From: an uncultured Aquimarina sp. | Lineage (GTDB): Bacteria > Bacteroidota > Bacteroidia > Flavobacteriales > Flavobacteriaceae | Direction of reading: 5' to 3' | Length of the DNA: 64,000 nt | Assembly: GCA_947503835.1 (NCBI GenBank) | Contig: CANNFM010000005.1 | Span: 1-64,000, forward strand | Shown here: piece after piece, positions 35,893 through 43,245 of the stretch | How positions within the stretch are numbered: the first letter of the stretch is position 1 | Layout of the letters: each line of letters begins with the position of its first letter | Program-made: the position numbers and the translations under genes | Notes under the pieces: generated by a model | What the model saw: only the letters and a program-made list of their open reading frames with translations | Told to the model about the DNA's origin: nothing | Databases searched by the model: none

Positions 35893-36629
35893 TAGCTTAG
35901 TAATAATTGGGTGAGTATATAATTAGATATGATGATAACCACAGTAGTCCATACAAATGCAGAAGTACTGGCTTTACCTACCTCAAGAGCTCCTCCTTTC
36001 ATATAATACCCATGAAAAGATGGTATCGTTGCTAATAAAAAAGAATATAAAAAAGTCTTTATAAACGCATATACCAGATGATAAGGAACAAATTCTTCGC
36101 GTAATCCGGTTAAGAAATCACTACTAGATACAAATCCTCCGTATACACCCGCAACATAAGCTCCAAATATTCCTGTAAACATAGCGATAGCAATCACAAA
36201 TGGATACATAAGCATTGCAATTACTTTAGGAAATACTAAATAGTTAAGAGAATTAATCCCCATTACTTCTAGTGCATCAATTTGTTCTGTAACTCTCATG
36301 GTTCCGATACTGGATGTAATAAAAGAACCAACTTTACCTGCCATAATTACAGAAATAAAAGTAGGGGCAAACTCTAAAATCACCGATTGTCTAGAGGCAA
36401 AAGCGATAAGTTTTTTTGGGATAAGGGGATTGGTTAGATTTAATGCTGTTTGTATGGCTACAACCGCTCCTATAAAGAATGCTAGGAATACTGTGATTCC
36501 CAGCGATCCAATAATCAAATCATCGATCTCTTTAAATATCAGGTTTCTTAAAACCGAACCCTTAGTCATTCGACTAAAAACACCTTTTAACATTAAAAAA
36601 TAGCGACCAATATCGTCTAGGTAAAACAT
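35892..36629 (-). CDS. mlaE: MlaE-type phospholipid transport permease
   Basis: The 245-residue membrane protein has the MlaE/YrbE pattern: an interfacial N-terminal helix, then five membrane helices. Family signatures include GAVVAIQTALNL, MAGKVGSFITSSIGTMRVTEQIDALEVMG and FPKVIAML. It is the inner membrane half of the Mla lipid transporter, working with the ATPase encoded just downstream. It is divergent from pafA across 114 bases containing AT-rich promoter-like sequence. Confidence 0.92.
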   Translation of the reverse strand: MFYLDDIGRYFLMLKGVFSRMTKGSVLRNLIFKEIDDLIIGSLGITVFLAFFIGAVVAIQTALNLTNPLIPKKLIAFASRQSVILEFAPTFISVIMAGKVGSFITSSIGTMRVTEQIDALEVMGINSLNYLVFPKVIAMLMYPFVIAIAMFTGIFGAYVAGVYGGFVSSSDFLTGLREEFVPYHLVYAFIKTFLYSFLLATIPSFHGYYMKGGALEVGKASTSAFVWTTVVIIISNYILTQLLLS

Positions 36630-36697
36630 TCTTTGAAATTAGAAAAGCTAAAATAGAAAAAAAAATAGCTACAGCATTTAACCTTGCATTAAAGTTT

Positions 36698-36722
36698 TAC
36701 ATTTGTGCAAATGCTATTTTTG
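36698..36722 (+). promoter_or_regulatory. Two candidate -7 elements and a palindrome upstream of pafA
   Basis: TACATTTG at 36698-36705 and TATTTTTG at 36715-36722 both match TAnnTTTG. The bases between include the palindrome CATTTGTGCAAATG (36700-36713). The second lies 21 bases before the pafA ATG. No -33 TTG is at the proper spacing. Confidence 0.35.
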
Positions 36723-36743
36723 CTGTAATAAATTATAAAAGTA

Positions 36744-38384
36744 ATGATAAAGAAAGTATTCCTGATCGTATTGGTATCGATAATTTTTATTCCTTGTAAT
36801 GCACAAGAAACGGGTAAAATCAATACCTCGCCAAAACTTGTTGTTGGTATTGTAATAGATCAAATGCGCTATGATTATATAACCCGATTCTATAATCGAT
36901 TTAGCGAAGGTGGTTTTAAGCGTATGATAAGCGAGGGGTTTAATTGTAAGAACAATCACTTCAACTATGTTCCTACATATACTGGTCCTGGTCACGCATC
37001 GGTATTTACAGGTACCACACCACAAAATCATGGAGTGATTTCTAACAATTGGTACGATAAATTTAGCAAAACATCAGTGTATTGTGCAAGTGACCCTTCG
37101 GTAAAAGCTGTTGGATCTGATAGTGATTTAGAAAGAATGTCACCACATCGCATGAAAACAACTACCGTTGCAGATCAAAATAGGTTGCATACACAATTAG
37201 AAGGGAAAACTATAGGTATAGCCATAAAAGATAGAGGAGCGATACTTCCCGCAGGGCATACTGCAAATGGAGCATATTGGTTTAGAGGTAAAGACGAAGG
37301 AAAATGGATTACTAGTACATTTTATAGAGATGACTTACCGGATTGGGTAAAGGAATTTAATACATCGGGAAAAGCAAAGTCTTATTTCAAAGTATGGAAT
37401 ACATTGCATGATATCAATACGTATAAAGAAAGTGGAGCAGATCAAAACAAATTCGAAGGAGGGTATAAAGGGAAAGAAACGGCTACATTTCCTTATGATT
37501 TTGCAAAGCTAAAAGATCAAAATATGGGCTACGATATTATTAAATATTCTGCCTTCGGAAATAGCTTAACTGCGGATTTTGCCATTGCTGCAATTGAAGG
37601 AGAACAATTAGGATCAGATGAGGTAACAGATTTTTTAACGGTTAGTTTCTCGAGTACCGACTATGTAGGACATAATTTTGGGGTTAATTCAAAAGAAATT
37701 CAGGATACATATTTACGACTGGATAAAGATGTAGAGCGTTTTTTAAACGCGCTTGATCAGAAAGTAGGTAAGGGGCAGTATACTGTTTTCTTAACTGCAG
37801 ATCATGGTGCGGTTCATGTTCCGTCGTATTTAAAATCGGTTAAAATTCCGGCAGGATATTTTGATGCCAATGCATTTAAAACTAAGGTTGAGGCATTTGT
37901 GAAAAATACATTTAAAGTTGATGGTTTGATAGAGAACATGTCTAATAATCAAGTGTTTTTTAATTACGAAGCTTTAGCTAAAAATACAGTAAGTACAGAT
38001 GATTTACAGAACGCTATTGCTCATTTTGTGCTACAAGAAGATCAAATTGATAAAGTGTTTACCAGAAAACAGTTAGGATCTGTTAATTACACGTCAGGAA
38101 TTGCCGCTCTAATTCAAAAAGGATTCAATCAAAAAAGAAGCGGAGATGTTGTGATTGTATTAGATCCTGCTACGATAGTATATTCACCAACAGGTTCTAC
38201 CCATGGTAGTGGATTGATGTATGATACACACGCTCCGTTATTGTTCTTTGGACAAGGAATTAAAAAAGGGAGTACTACTCAAAAAACACATATTACGGAT
38301 ATAGCACCTACAATTTCTGCTTTGTTAGGGATTACTTTTCCGAATGGAGCCACAGGGGATGTATTGCCTTTTGTATTAGACTAG
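36744..38384 (+). CDS. pafA: PafA-type alkaline phosphatase
   Basis: PafA is a periplasmic, phosphate-insensitive phosphatase of the alkaline phosphatase superfamily known from flavobacteria. The 546-residue length equals that of characterised PafA enzymes. It has a signal peptide (KVFLIVLVSIIFIPCNAQ), the first metal motif VVGIVIDQMRYDYI, the nucleophile Thr80 in YTGPGHAS, and later metal ligands in SSTDYVGHNFG and LTADHGAVH. A C-terminal GSTHGSGLMYDTHAPLLFFG segment completes the site. It would release phosphate from organic phosphomonoesters. A repeat-like hairpin separates it from the convergent SDR gene. Confidence 0.93.
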   Translation: MIKKVFLIVLVSIIFIPCNAQETGKINTSPKLVVGIVIDQMRYDYITRFYNRFSEGGFKRMISEGFNCKNNHFNYVPTYTGPGHASVFTGTTPQNHGVISNNWYDKFSKTSVYCASDPSVKAVGSDSDLERMSPHRMKTTTVADQNRLHTQLEGKTIGIAIKDRGAILPAGHTANGAYWFRGKDEGKWITSTFYRDDLPDWVKEFNTSGKAKSYFKVWNTLHDINTYKESGADQNKFEGGYKGKETATFPYDFAKLKDQNMGYDIIKYSAFGNSLTADFAIAAIEGEQLGSDEVTDFLTVSFSSTDYVGHNFGVNSKEIQDTYLRLDKDVERFLNALDQKVGKGQYTVFLTADHGAVHVPSYLKSVKIPAGYFDANAFKTKVEAFVKNTFKVDGLIENMSNNQVFFNYEALAKNTVSTDDLQNAIAHFVLQEDQIDKVFTRKQLGSVNYTSGIAALIQKGFNQKRSGDVVIVLDPATIVYSPTGSTHGSGLMYDTHAPLLFFGQGIKKGSTTQKTHITDIAPTISALLGITFPNGATGDVLPFVLD

Positions 38385-38419
38385 AAGAATGATAAAGGTA
38401 AATTAGTACTATGTATTGT

Positions 38420-38480
38420 AAGTTTGAGCCTGTCGAAGACTATTTGTATTCGAATATATAAACTTCGACAGACTCGGCTT
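38420..38480. repeat. Palindromic REP-like hairpin between convergent genes
   Basis: AAGTTTGAGCCTGTCGAAG (38420-38438) pairs imperfectly with CTTCGACAGACTCGGCTT (38463-38480), leaving a 24-base AT-rich loop. Similar GCCTGTCGAAG palindromes recur in flavobacterial intergenic regions as I recall. By position it can end both converging transcripts. Confidence 0.6.
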
Positions 38481-38495
38481 AACAAAATATTTTAA

Positions 38496-39242
38496 TCAAT
38501 TTCTTCCTGCTATCACACCGCCATCGGTATCCCATATGGCTCCCGTAACCCAAGATGCTTGATCAGATAGCAGAAAAGTAATGCTGTTTGCTATATCTTG
38601 AGGTGTACCGTTTCTTCCTATAGGATGAAAATTGTTAAATCCTACTAATGCTTTTTTTGCTTCTTCTGCCCCGCCAAAAACACTATCATAAACTGGAGTT
38701 TCAACTACTGCCGGGGATACAGCGTTAACCCGAATACCATGATCGGCCAACTCCATTGCTAAATGTTGAGTAAGAGAATGTAATCCTGCTTTTTGCATAG
38801 AATATGCCGAAGAAGGAGTAGCTTTTACTGCTTGTTTTGCCCACATAGAACCTACATTAACGATGGATCCACTATTGTTTTCTTTCATCTTTTTGGCTGC
38901 TGATTGGGTAATAAAAAAGAAACCTCTATTAAGATCCTGATACGAATCATAATCTTTGACAGTATGATCTAGAAATGCCTTTGGTCCAAAAATCCCGGAG
39001 GCATTTACCAAATAATCCAGACGATCTAATCCAGAAATACTAGTAATCAAATCATTTACACCAGAAGTATCTGTAATATCAACCTGATGCTTAATTATGT
39101 TTTCTGCATCTTGTAGTTTAGATACGTTTCTGCCCACTACATGAACGGTAGCGCCTTCTTTAAGTAAAGTTTCAACAGTTGCTTTACCAATTCCACTAGT
39201 TCCGCCTATTACTAGAGCTGTTTTGTTTTTAAATTGTGTCAT
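38496..39242 (-). CDS. SDR-family oxidoreductase, TetR-regulated
   Basis: The 248-residue product has TGxxxGIG as [19 protein letters not shown], catalytic Ser in IVNVGSMW, and the Tyr/Lys pair in YSMQKAGL. It ends in the classical C-terminus [12 protein letters not shown]. It probably reduces a small carbonyl compound with NAD(P)H. A perfect ACAGAC-aa-GTCTGT palindrome stands about 30 bases upstream of its start. The same half-sites occur before the divergent-type regulator gene that follows, so TetR control of both is likely. Confidence 0.88.
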   Translation of the reverse strand: MTQFKNKTALVIGGTSGIGKATVETLLKEGATVHVVGRNVSKLQDAENIIKHQVDITDTSGVNDLITSISGLDRLDYLVNASGIFGPKAFLDHTVKDYDSYQDLNRGFFFITQSAAKKMKENNSGSIVNVGSMWAKQAVKATPSSAYSMQKAGLHSLTQHLAMELADHGIRVNAVSPAVVETPVYDSVFGGAEEAKKALVGFNNFHPIGRNGTPQDIANSITFLLSDQASWVTGAIWDTDGGVIAGRN

Positions 39243-39271
39243 TTTTATAGGTATTAAAAATTAATAAATGA

Positions 39272-39285
39272 ACAGACAAGTCTGT
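39272..39285. promoter_or_regulatory. TetR-type operator upstream of the SDR gene
   Basis: Perfect palindrome ACAGACAAGTCTGT, 6-base arms around AA. Read on the minus strand it is ACAGACTTGTCTGT, which matches the site at 39903 at 12 of 14 positions. It lies 30 bases upstream of the SDR start. Confidence 0.65.
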
Positions 39286-39305
39286 CTTTTTTAGATTAAA
39301 TTTTT

Positions 39306-39869
39306 TTAACTCAATATTTTTTCACAAAGGCTCAATCCAGCATGGATTGGCCATTTGTTTTGATGTAATTTACTTTCAGAAATAGAGCTTTCATATAGTA
39401 GATAAATTTGTTTTGCAAGTGCTTCATTTTTCTGATCAGAATTTTGATTGTAGTTTTTTTCTACTATTCCTTTTATAAAAAGTATGAACTCTTCCTTCTG
39501 CTTTTGAATCTCTTTTCTTATTTTTTGATTTTTTTGTGGGATTTCGGCAACCGTATTTAGACACCAACAACCATTAAAATCTTTTTGATCAAAAAACTCC
39601 TGAAGAAAATGAAACAGCGCAAACAACTGATCTTTTCCTTCCTTAGCATTGTCGACAAAGCTTTTTATATCGGTTTTGAATGTCTCATTTCTGTAGTTAA
39701 GATAGGCTAAACATATATCTTCTTTTGATGCAAAATGATTATATAATGTTGCCTTAGCAATACCTGCTTCTTTTATGATTTCATTTATCCCTGTAAGATT
39801 ATAGCCGTTACGATAAAACAAATTAGAAGCTGTTTCAATAATATGTTGTCTAACTAAAGAATGTTTCAT
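39306..39869 (-). CDS. TetR/AcrR-family transcriptional regulator
   Basis: The product is 187 residues when started at 39869. An ATG at 39887 would add six residues but lies upstream of the -7 element TACATTTG. It has a typical N-terminal helix-turn-helix (IIETASNLFYRNGY, GINEIIKEAGIAKATLYNHF, SKEDICLAYL). A helical ligand-binding half follows with a CWCLNTVAEI segment that could sense thiol-reactive compounds (inference). It lies directly upstream of the SDR gene on the same strand. An operator-like palindrome sits over its -33 region, so it probably represses itself and the SDR. Confidence 0.9.
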   Translation of the reverse strand: MKHSLVRQHIIETASNLFYRNGYNLTGINEIIKEAGIAKATLYNHFASKEDICLAYLNYRNETFKTDIKSFVDNAKEGKDQLFALFHFLQEFFDQKDFNGCWCLNTVAEIPQKNQKIRKEIQKQKEEFILFIKGIVEKNYNQNSDQKNEALAKQIYLLYESSISESKLHQNKWPIHAGLSLCEKILS

Positions 39870-39873
39870 GGGG

Positions 39874-39881
39874 CAAATGTA
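39874..39881 (-). promoter_or_regulatory. -7 element (TACATTTG) for the TetR gene
   Basis: On the minus strand TACATTTG ends 4 bases before the ATG at 39869, so the transcript would start at or very near the start codon. The operator at 39903-39916 covers the -33 zone. Confidence 0.5.
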
Positions 39882-39902
39882 GTGCAATAGATTTGAAAAC
39901 AG

Positions 39903-39916
39903 ACAGACTTGTCTTC
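39903..39916. promoter_or_regulatory. TetR-type operator upstream of the TetR gene
   Basis: ACAGACTTGTCTTC shares the palindromic core AGAC-tt-GTCT with the site at 39272-39285. It is centred about 30 bases upstream of the -7 element, suiting autorepression. Confidence 0.6.
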
Positions 39917-39953
39917 TTTTAAACTTGTTTTAACAAAAGGCTATGTTATTCTA

Positions 39954-40805
39954 TTATTTAATTAATTTCCTTTTCATGTTTTTCCAACGAAGTTTACGGA
40001 TAAAAGTCCCTTCTTCTTTGGAAACAAGAAAGGTTTGTTTTTCTCTTTTAGCCTTAAAGAAACCTGCCAAGTAATCTGTGATGAGTTGAGGTCGTTTTTT
40101 TAGCAGCGCTAATTTAATTGAAGCAATAAGAGTAATCCAAAATCCATATCGTATTCGGTAAAAAGCTTCACCTTGTTTATATTTTGCTCTAGGATTATAC
40201 GTGTTCCCTGTTGGTTTTAGGTGTTTTACCTGAAGGGACTCGTCGGTTTTAATGTTCCAGTTATGATATTGAGCGAGCAACTCATCTATAGTGTCCCAGC
40301 CCATAGCTGGCTTAATACCATTGATGTCATCAAAACATGCTCTGCGGTATGCTTTTAAGGCACCTCGTATATGGTCTTTATTGGTTAAACTTTCTAATAC
40401 CCATGTGTTATTCTTTTCAATATAACAAAACCCACCTACCATTCCGATACTGCTGTTTTCATTAAAATGGGCTGCAACTTTTTCCAGATAATTAGGAGGA
40501 AAGATTAGATCTGCATCAAATTTGCAGATGATGTCAGAGTTAGAGTCTAGTGTTTTATATCCTTGGTAAAAAGCATTGATTACTTTGCTGCCAGGCATGT
40601 GCTCTTCAGAAGAATTAGTGTTTACTATTGATATAAAATCATGCTTCTCTATAAATTCATTCACAATACCTTCGGTAGCATCGGTAGAATGATCATTAAC
40701 CACTACTATTTTTTTGGGTAGTTTGGTTTGAGAAACGAGTGATGTTAGGGTTTTAGAAATAAAACGTTCTTCGTTATGAGCGGGTATGATTATATAAATG
40801 TTCAA
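39954..40805 (-). CDS. Family 2 glycosyltransferase
   Basis: The 283-residue enzyme has the GT-A start IYIIIPAHNEERFISKTL, then VVNDHSTDATEGIVNEF and the nucleotide-sugar metal motif in CKFDADLIFP. It also has GGFCYIEKNN and a C-terminal basic segment. No membrane helices are convincing apart from a hydrophobic patch around FWITLIASIKLALL. It probably adds a sugar to a surface polysaccharide or lipid. It may be functionally linked to the methyltransferase upstream, though a 204-base gap separates them and I see nothing notable in it. Confidence 0.87.
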   Translation of the reverse strand: MNIYIIIPAHNEERFISKTLTSLVSQTKLPKKIVVVNDHSTDATEGIVNEFIEKHDFISIVNTNSSEEHMPGSKVINAFYQGYKTLDSNSDIICKFDADLIFPPNYLEKVAAHFNENSSIGMVGGFCYIEKNNTWVLESLTNKDHIRGALKAYRRACFDDINGIKPAMGWDTIDELLAQYHNWNIKTDESLQVKHLKPTGNTYNPRAKYKQGEAFYRIRYGFWITLIASIKLALLKKRPQLITDYLAGFFKAKREKQTFLVSKEEGTFIRKLRWKNMKRKLIK

Positions 40806-41009
40806 TAGTTGCTAGTAGTTAGAAAGTAGTGGGTAGTCATTAATATTAATTTTGCATTAATAGTTGTAAAACATTTTGATGAATAAATTTAGGCTAAAAT
40901 TTTAAAAATAATAACGGAGTCTTTTCAAAATTAAATTTTATACATTATATCAAGAAGTAAGGAGATTGTGTAAACTGATCGTAAGATAATCTTCTATCCA
41001 TACTAACTA

Positions 41010-41543
41010 CTACTCACTAACTACTCGTTTTTCGGCATAAACAATATAATATCTTGGAGTGAAGAGACGCAGTAAAGGTCTAAATCCAATTTTTTTAATA
41101 GGATGCGTCCATTTTTGACGGTCCTTAATTTCCCATCCGGCTTTTTCGAGCAACCAATCAAATTGCCAGTCTTCAAATTCATGATAGTGCCTGTCCCAGG
41201 GATCAGTTTTGCTTCTGTAAGCAGGAGAGAACCATAGCTTTAGAGGGATAGAAGCTACTAATTTATCAGCTTTGATATCTTTTAGTGCATTAAAAGGAGC
41301 AATAAGGTGTTCAAAAATTTCAAAAGCTGTTACGATTTCAACATCATTGTTTTTTACAGCTTCTGTATCAAGGTCCAGATCTTCACCAGAAGTGTTAGAT
41401 ACAGTGTACCCTTCTTTTTCCATAAACTCTACAAATGGATTTCTAACCCCTAGATCAAGTACTTTTGCTGGTGCAGATACATTTCTTCTAAGAAATTCTA
41501 ATGTGTTTTTATATCTTTTATGAGGAAAAGTTCCTTCGTACAT
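41010..41543 (-). CDS. Class I SAM-dependent methyltransferase
   Basis: A 177-residue enzyme (start at 41543 preferred; 41582 would add a hydrophobic extension lacking family support). The SAM-binding motif I is VLDLGVRNPFVEFMEKEG. Motif II-like EIVTAFEIFEHLIAPFNAL and IPLKLWFSPAYR follow. The DRHYHEFEDWQFDWLLEKAGWEI segment is typical of small methyltransferases in polysaccharide or lipid loci, read here as a pattern rather than an assignment. Substrate unknown. It lies upstream of the glycosyltransferase on the same strand. Confidence 0.82.
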   Translation of the reverse strand: MYEGTFPHKRYKNTLEFLRRNVSAPAKVLDLGVRNPFVEFMEKEGYTVSNTSGEDLDLDTEAVKNNDVEIVTAFEIFEHLIAPFNALKDIKADKLVASIPLKLWFSPAYRSKTDPWDRHYHEFEDWQFDWLLEKAGWEIKDRQKWTHPIKKIGFRPLLRLFTPRYYIVYAEKRVVSE

Positions 41544-41629
41544 AGTAGTAAAGTCAATAATTACGACTGTAAAAATAGACAATTACTAACATTACTATCT
41601 GTGCAATGCATAGAATTTTGTAAAAGGGT

Positions 41630-42688
41630 TTAGTTTTGGTAAAGAAAGGCATTGATATTCATACCTGCTCCCACACTGGCAAATAATAAAAGATCTCCTT
41701 TGTTAATCGATTGATTTTCTATTTTGTTATTTAAAATAAGGTCATACAGCGTAGGAATAGTGGCAACACTACTGTTTCCTAATTTTTTAATACTCATGGG
41801 CATAATTCCTTTGGGAACTTCTTGATCATGTAAGCCGTAGAATCGTTTTACTATAGCTTCATCCATTTTTTCATTGGCTTGATGGATCAGTATTTTCTTA
41901 ACATCGGCAATACCGAAATCAGTTTTGTCTAAACATGCTTTCATTGCAAGAGGTACGTGGTTTAAAGCGAATTCGTATATTTTTCGCCCATACATCTTAA
42001 TATACTTGTTGTTGTCTTCAGAGGTGTTGTTGTATGTTTTTCCAAAGAATAGAAAATTACTTTCATCTAGAGTATAAGATGCACTAATAGTAGAGAGTAT
42101 ACCACCTGAATCTTTGGTGACCTCAATTATAGATGCTCCCGCACCATCTGAGTAGATCATAGAATCCCGGTCGTGTTTATCTATTACGCGAGAAAGTGTT
42201 TCTGCTCCGATCACAAGGCATCTTTTGGCCATGTCACTTTTAATAAAGGACTGTGCTTGTATTACTCCTTCTATCCACCCGGGGCATCCAAATAGCACAT
42301 CATACGCTACACAATATGGATTTTTTATTTTGAGTTTGTGCTTTACTCGTGAAGCAAGGCTGGGTACAGTATCTGCCTGTGATGAGTTTTCATCTACATC
42401 GCCAAAGTTATGGGCAACTATTATATAATCTAAAGTTTCTGGATCAATTCCTGCATCTTCAATTGCTTTTTCTGCAGAAAGAAATGCTAAATCAGAGGTG
42501 TTTTGTTGAGTAGAGGCATATCTACGCTCTTCAATACCTGTAATTTTCTTAAATTTCTCTATGATAACATCTGAAGAATGCTGTATTTGATCTCCGTTTT
42601 CGTTAAGAAATACATGATTCTCAAAATCCTCATTTTTCTCAATCCCTCTAGGAATATAGCTTCCCGTACCTGTTATTTTGATACCCAT
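41630..42688 (-). CDS. 3-oxoacyl-ACP synthase III family protein
   Basis: The 352-residue thiolase-fold enzyme has the active Cys135 in FGCPGW, the His in IHQANEKMDE and the Asn in LGNSSVATIPTLYD. That is the Cys-His-Asn triad of ketoacyl synthase III. The N-terminus ITGTGSYIPRGIEKNEDF is typical. KAS III enzymes start fatty acid synthesis or make acyl intermediates for special lipids; a second FabH copy is common in flavobacteria. Whether this is the housekeeping fabH cannot be told from the window. It stands alone on the minus strand. Confidence 0.88.
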   Translation of the reverse strand: MGIKITGTGSYIPRGIEKNEDFENHVFLNENGDQIQHSSDVIIEKFKKITGIEERRYASTQQNTSDLAFLSAEKAIEDAGIDPETLDYIIVAHNFGDVDENSSQADTVPSLASRVKHKLKIKNPYCVAYDVLFGCPGWIEGVIQAQSFIKSDMAKRCLVIGAETLSRVIDKHDRDSMIYSDGAGASIIEVTKDSGGILSTISASYTLDESNFLFFGKTYNNTSEDNNKYIKMYGRKIYEFALNHVPLAMKACLDKTDFGIADVKKILIHQANEKMDEAIVKRFYGLHDQEVPKGIMPMSIKKLGNSSVATIPTLYDLILNNKIENQSINKGDLLLFASVGAGMNINAFLYQN

Positions 42689-42809
42689 TATTCTTAATTT
42701 TGTTTTCTATGATAAGATACGAAGTAAAAAGCTCATATGCTATGCATGCATAGCATGAATTACAATGCCTAACCTTATTTTTAAAGATTGAAAAGTAGCT
42801 TGATGGTGT

Positions 42810-43175
42810 TTATTTTATCTTTAATTGCATTACTGTGGCGATAGATAAGGCTCTGGTCTTCATAAGATTTGCTTTTTCTCCTTTAAAATGAGTGCCTACT
42901 GCAGTATTGAATAGTGATAACCAAGTCTCATAATGAGCCTTTTGTAAGTTCTTTTTATCATTTAAATCTTTATGAATCTGAAGAACATTCTTTTTATAAT
43001 CTCCTTTTCTGAACACCTGTTGTTCCCAAAAATCGATAATCTGTGGAAGATGTTCTTCGAGTTTAATTTTGGCTATTTCTGTGAAGAATACACCAATTAA
43101 AGGGTCTGCGAATGCATTACTATAAAAAGTTCTCATGATGAATTCTATATCTTTTCTTGAAGTAATGTCTTTCAC
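42810..43175 (-). CDS. Group III truncated haemoglobin
   Basis: The 121-residue product has the two-over-two globin helices of group III truncated haemoglobins. It starts IEFIMRTFYSNAFADPLIGVFFTEI, then LPQIIDFWEQQVF and a His-containing F-helix region (VLQIHKDLND). The KAHYETWLSLFNTAV segment completes the heme pocket. Such proteins bind oxygen, NO or sulfide; the specific ligand is not known here. It follows gcvP on the same strand across a hairpin. Confidence 0.9.
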   Translation of the reverse strand: MKDITSRKDIEFIMRTFYSNAFADPLIGVFFTEIAKIKLEEHLPQIIDFWEQQVFRKGDYKKNVLQIHKDLNDKKNLQKAHYETWLSLFNTAVGTHFKGEKANLMKTRALSIATVMQLKIK

Positions 43176-43194
43176 GATATATTTGATATTAATG

Positions 43195-43225
43195 AAAAGA
43201 GGTAACGCTAATGGTTACCTCTTTT
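43195..43225 (-). terminator. Perfect 12-bp hairpin between gcvP and the haemoglobin gene
   Basis: AAAAGAGGTAAC pairs perfectly with GTTACCTCTTTT around GCTAATG. Only four T follow on either strand, so termination of gcvP is likely but not certain. Confidence 0.6.
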
Positions 43226-43245
43226 CAATTTTATTTGTCATTCAT

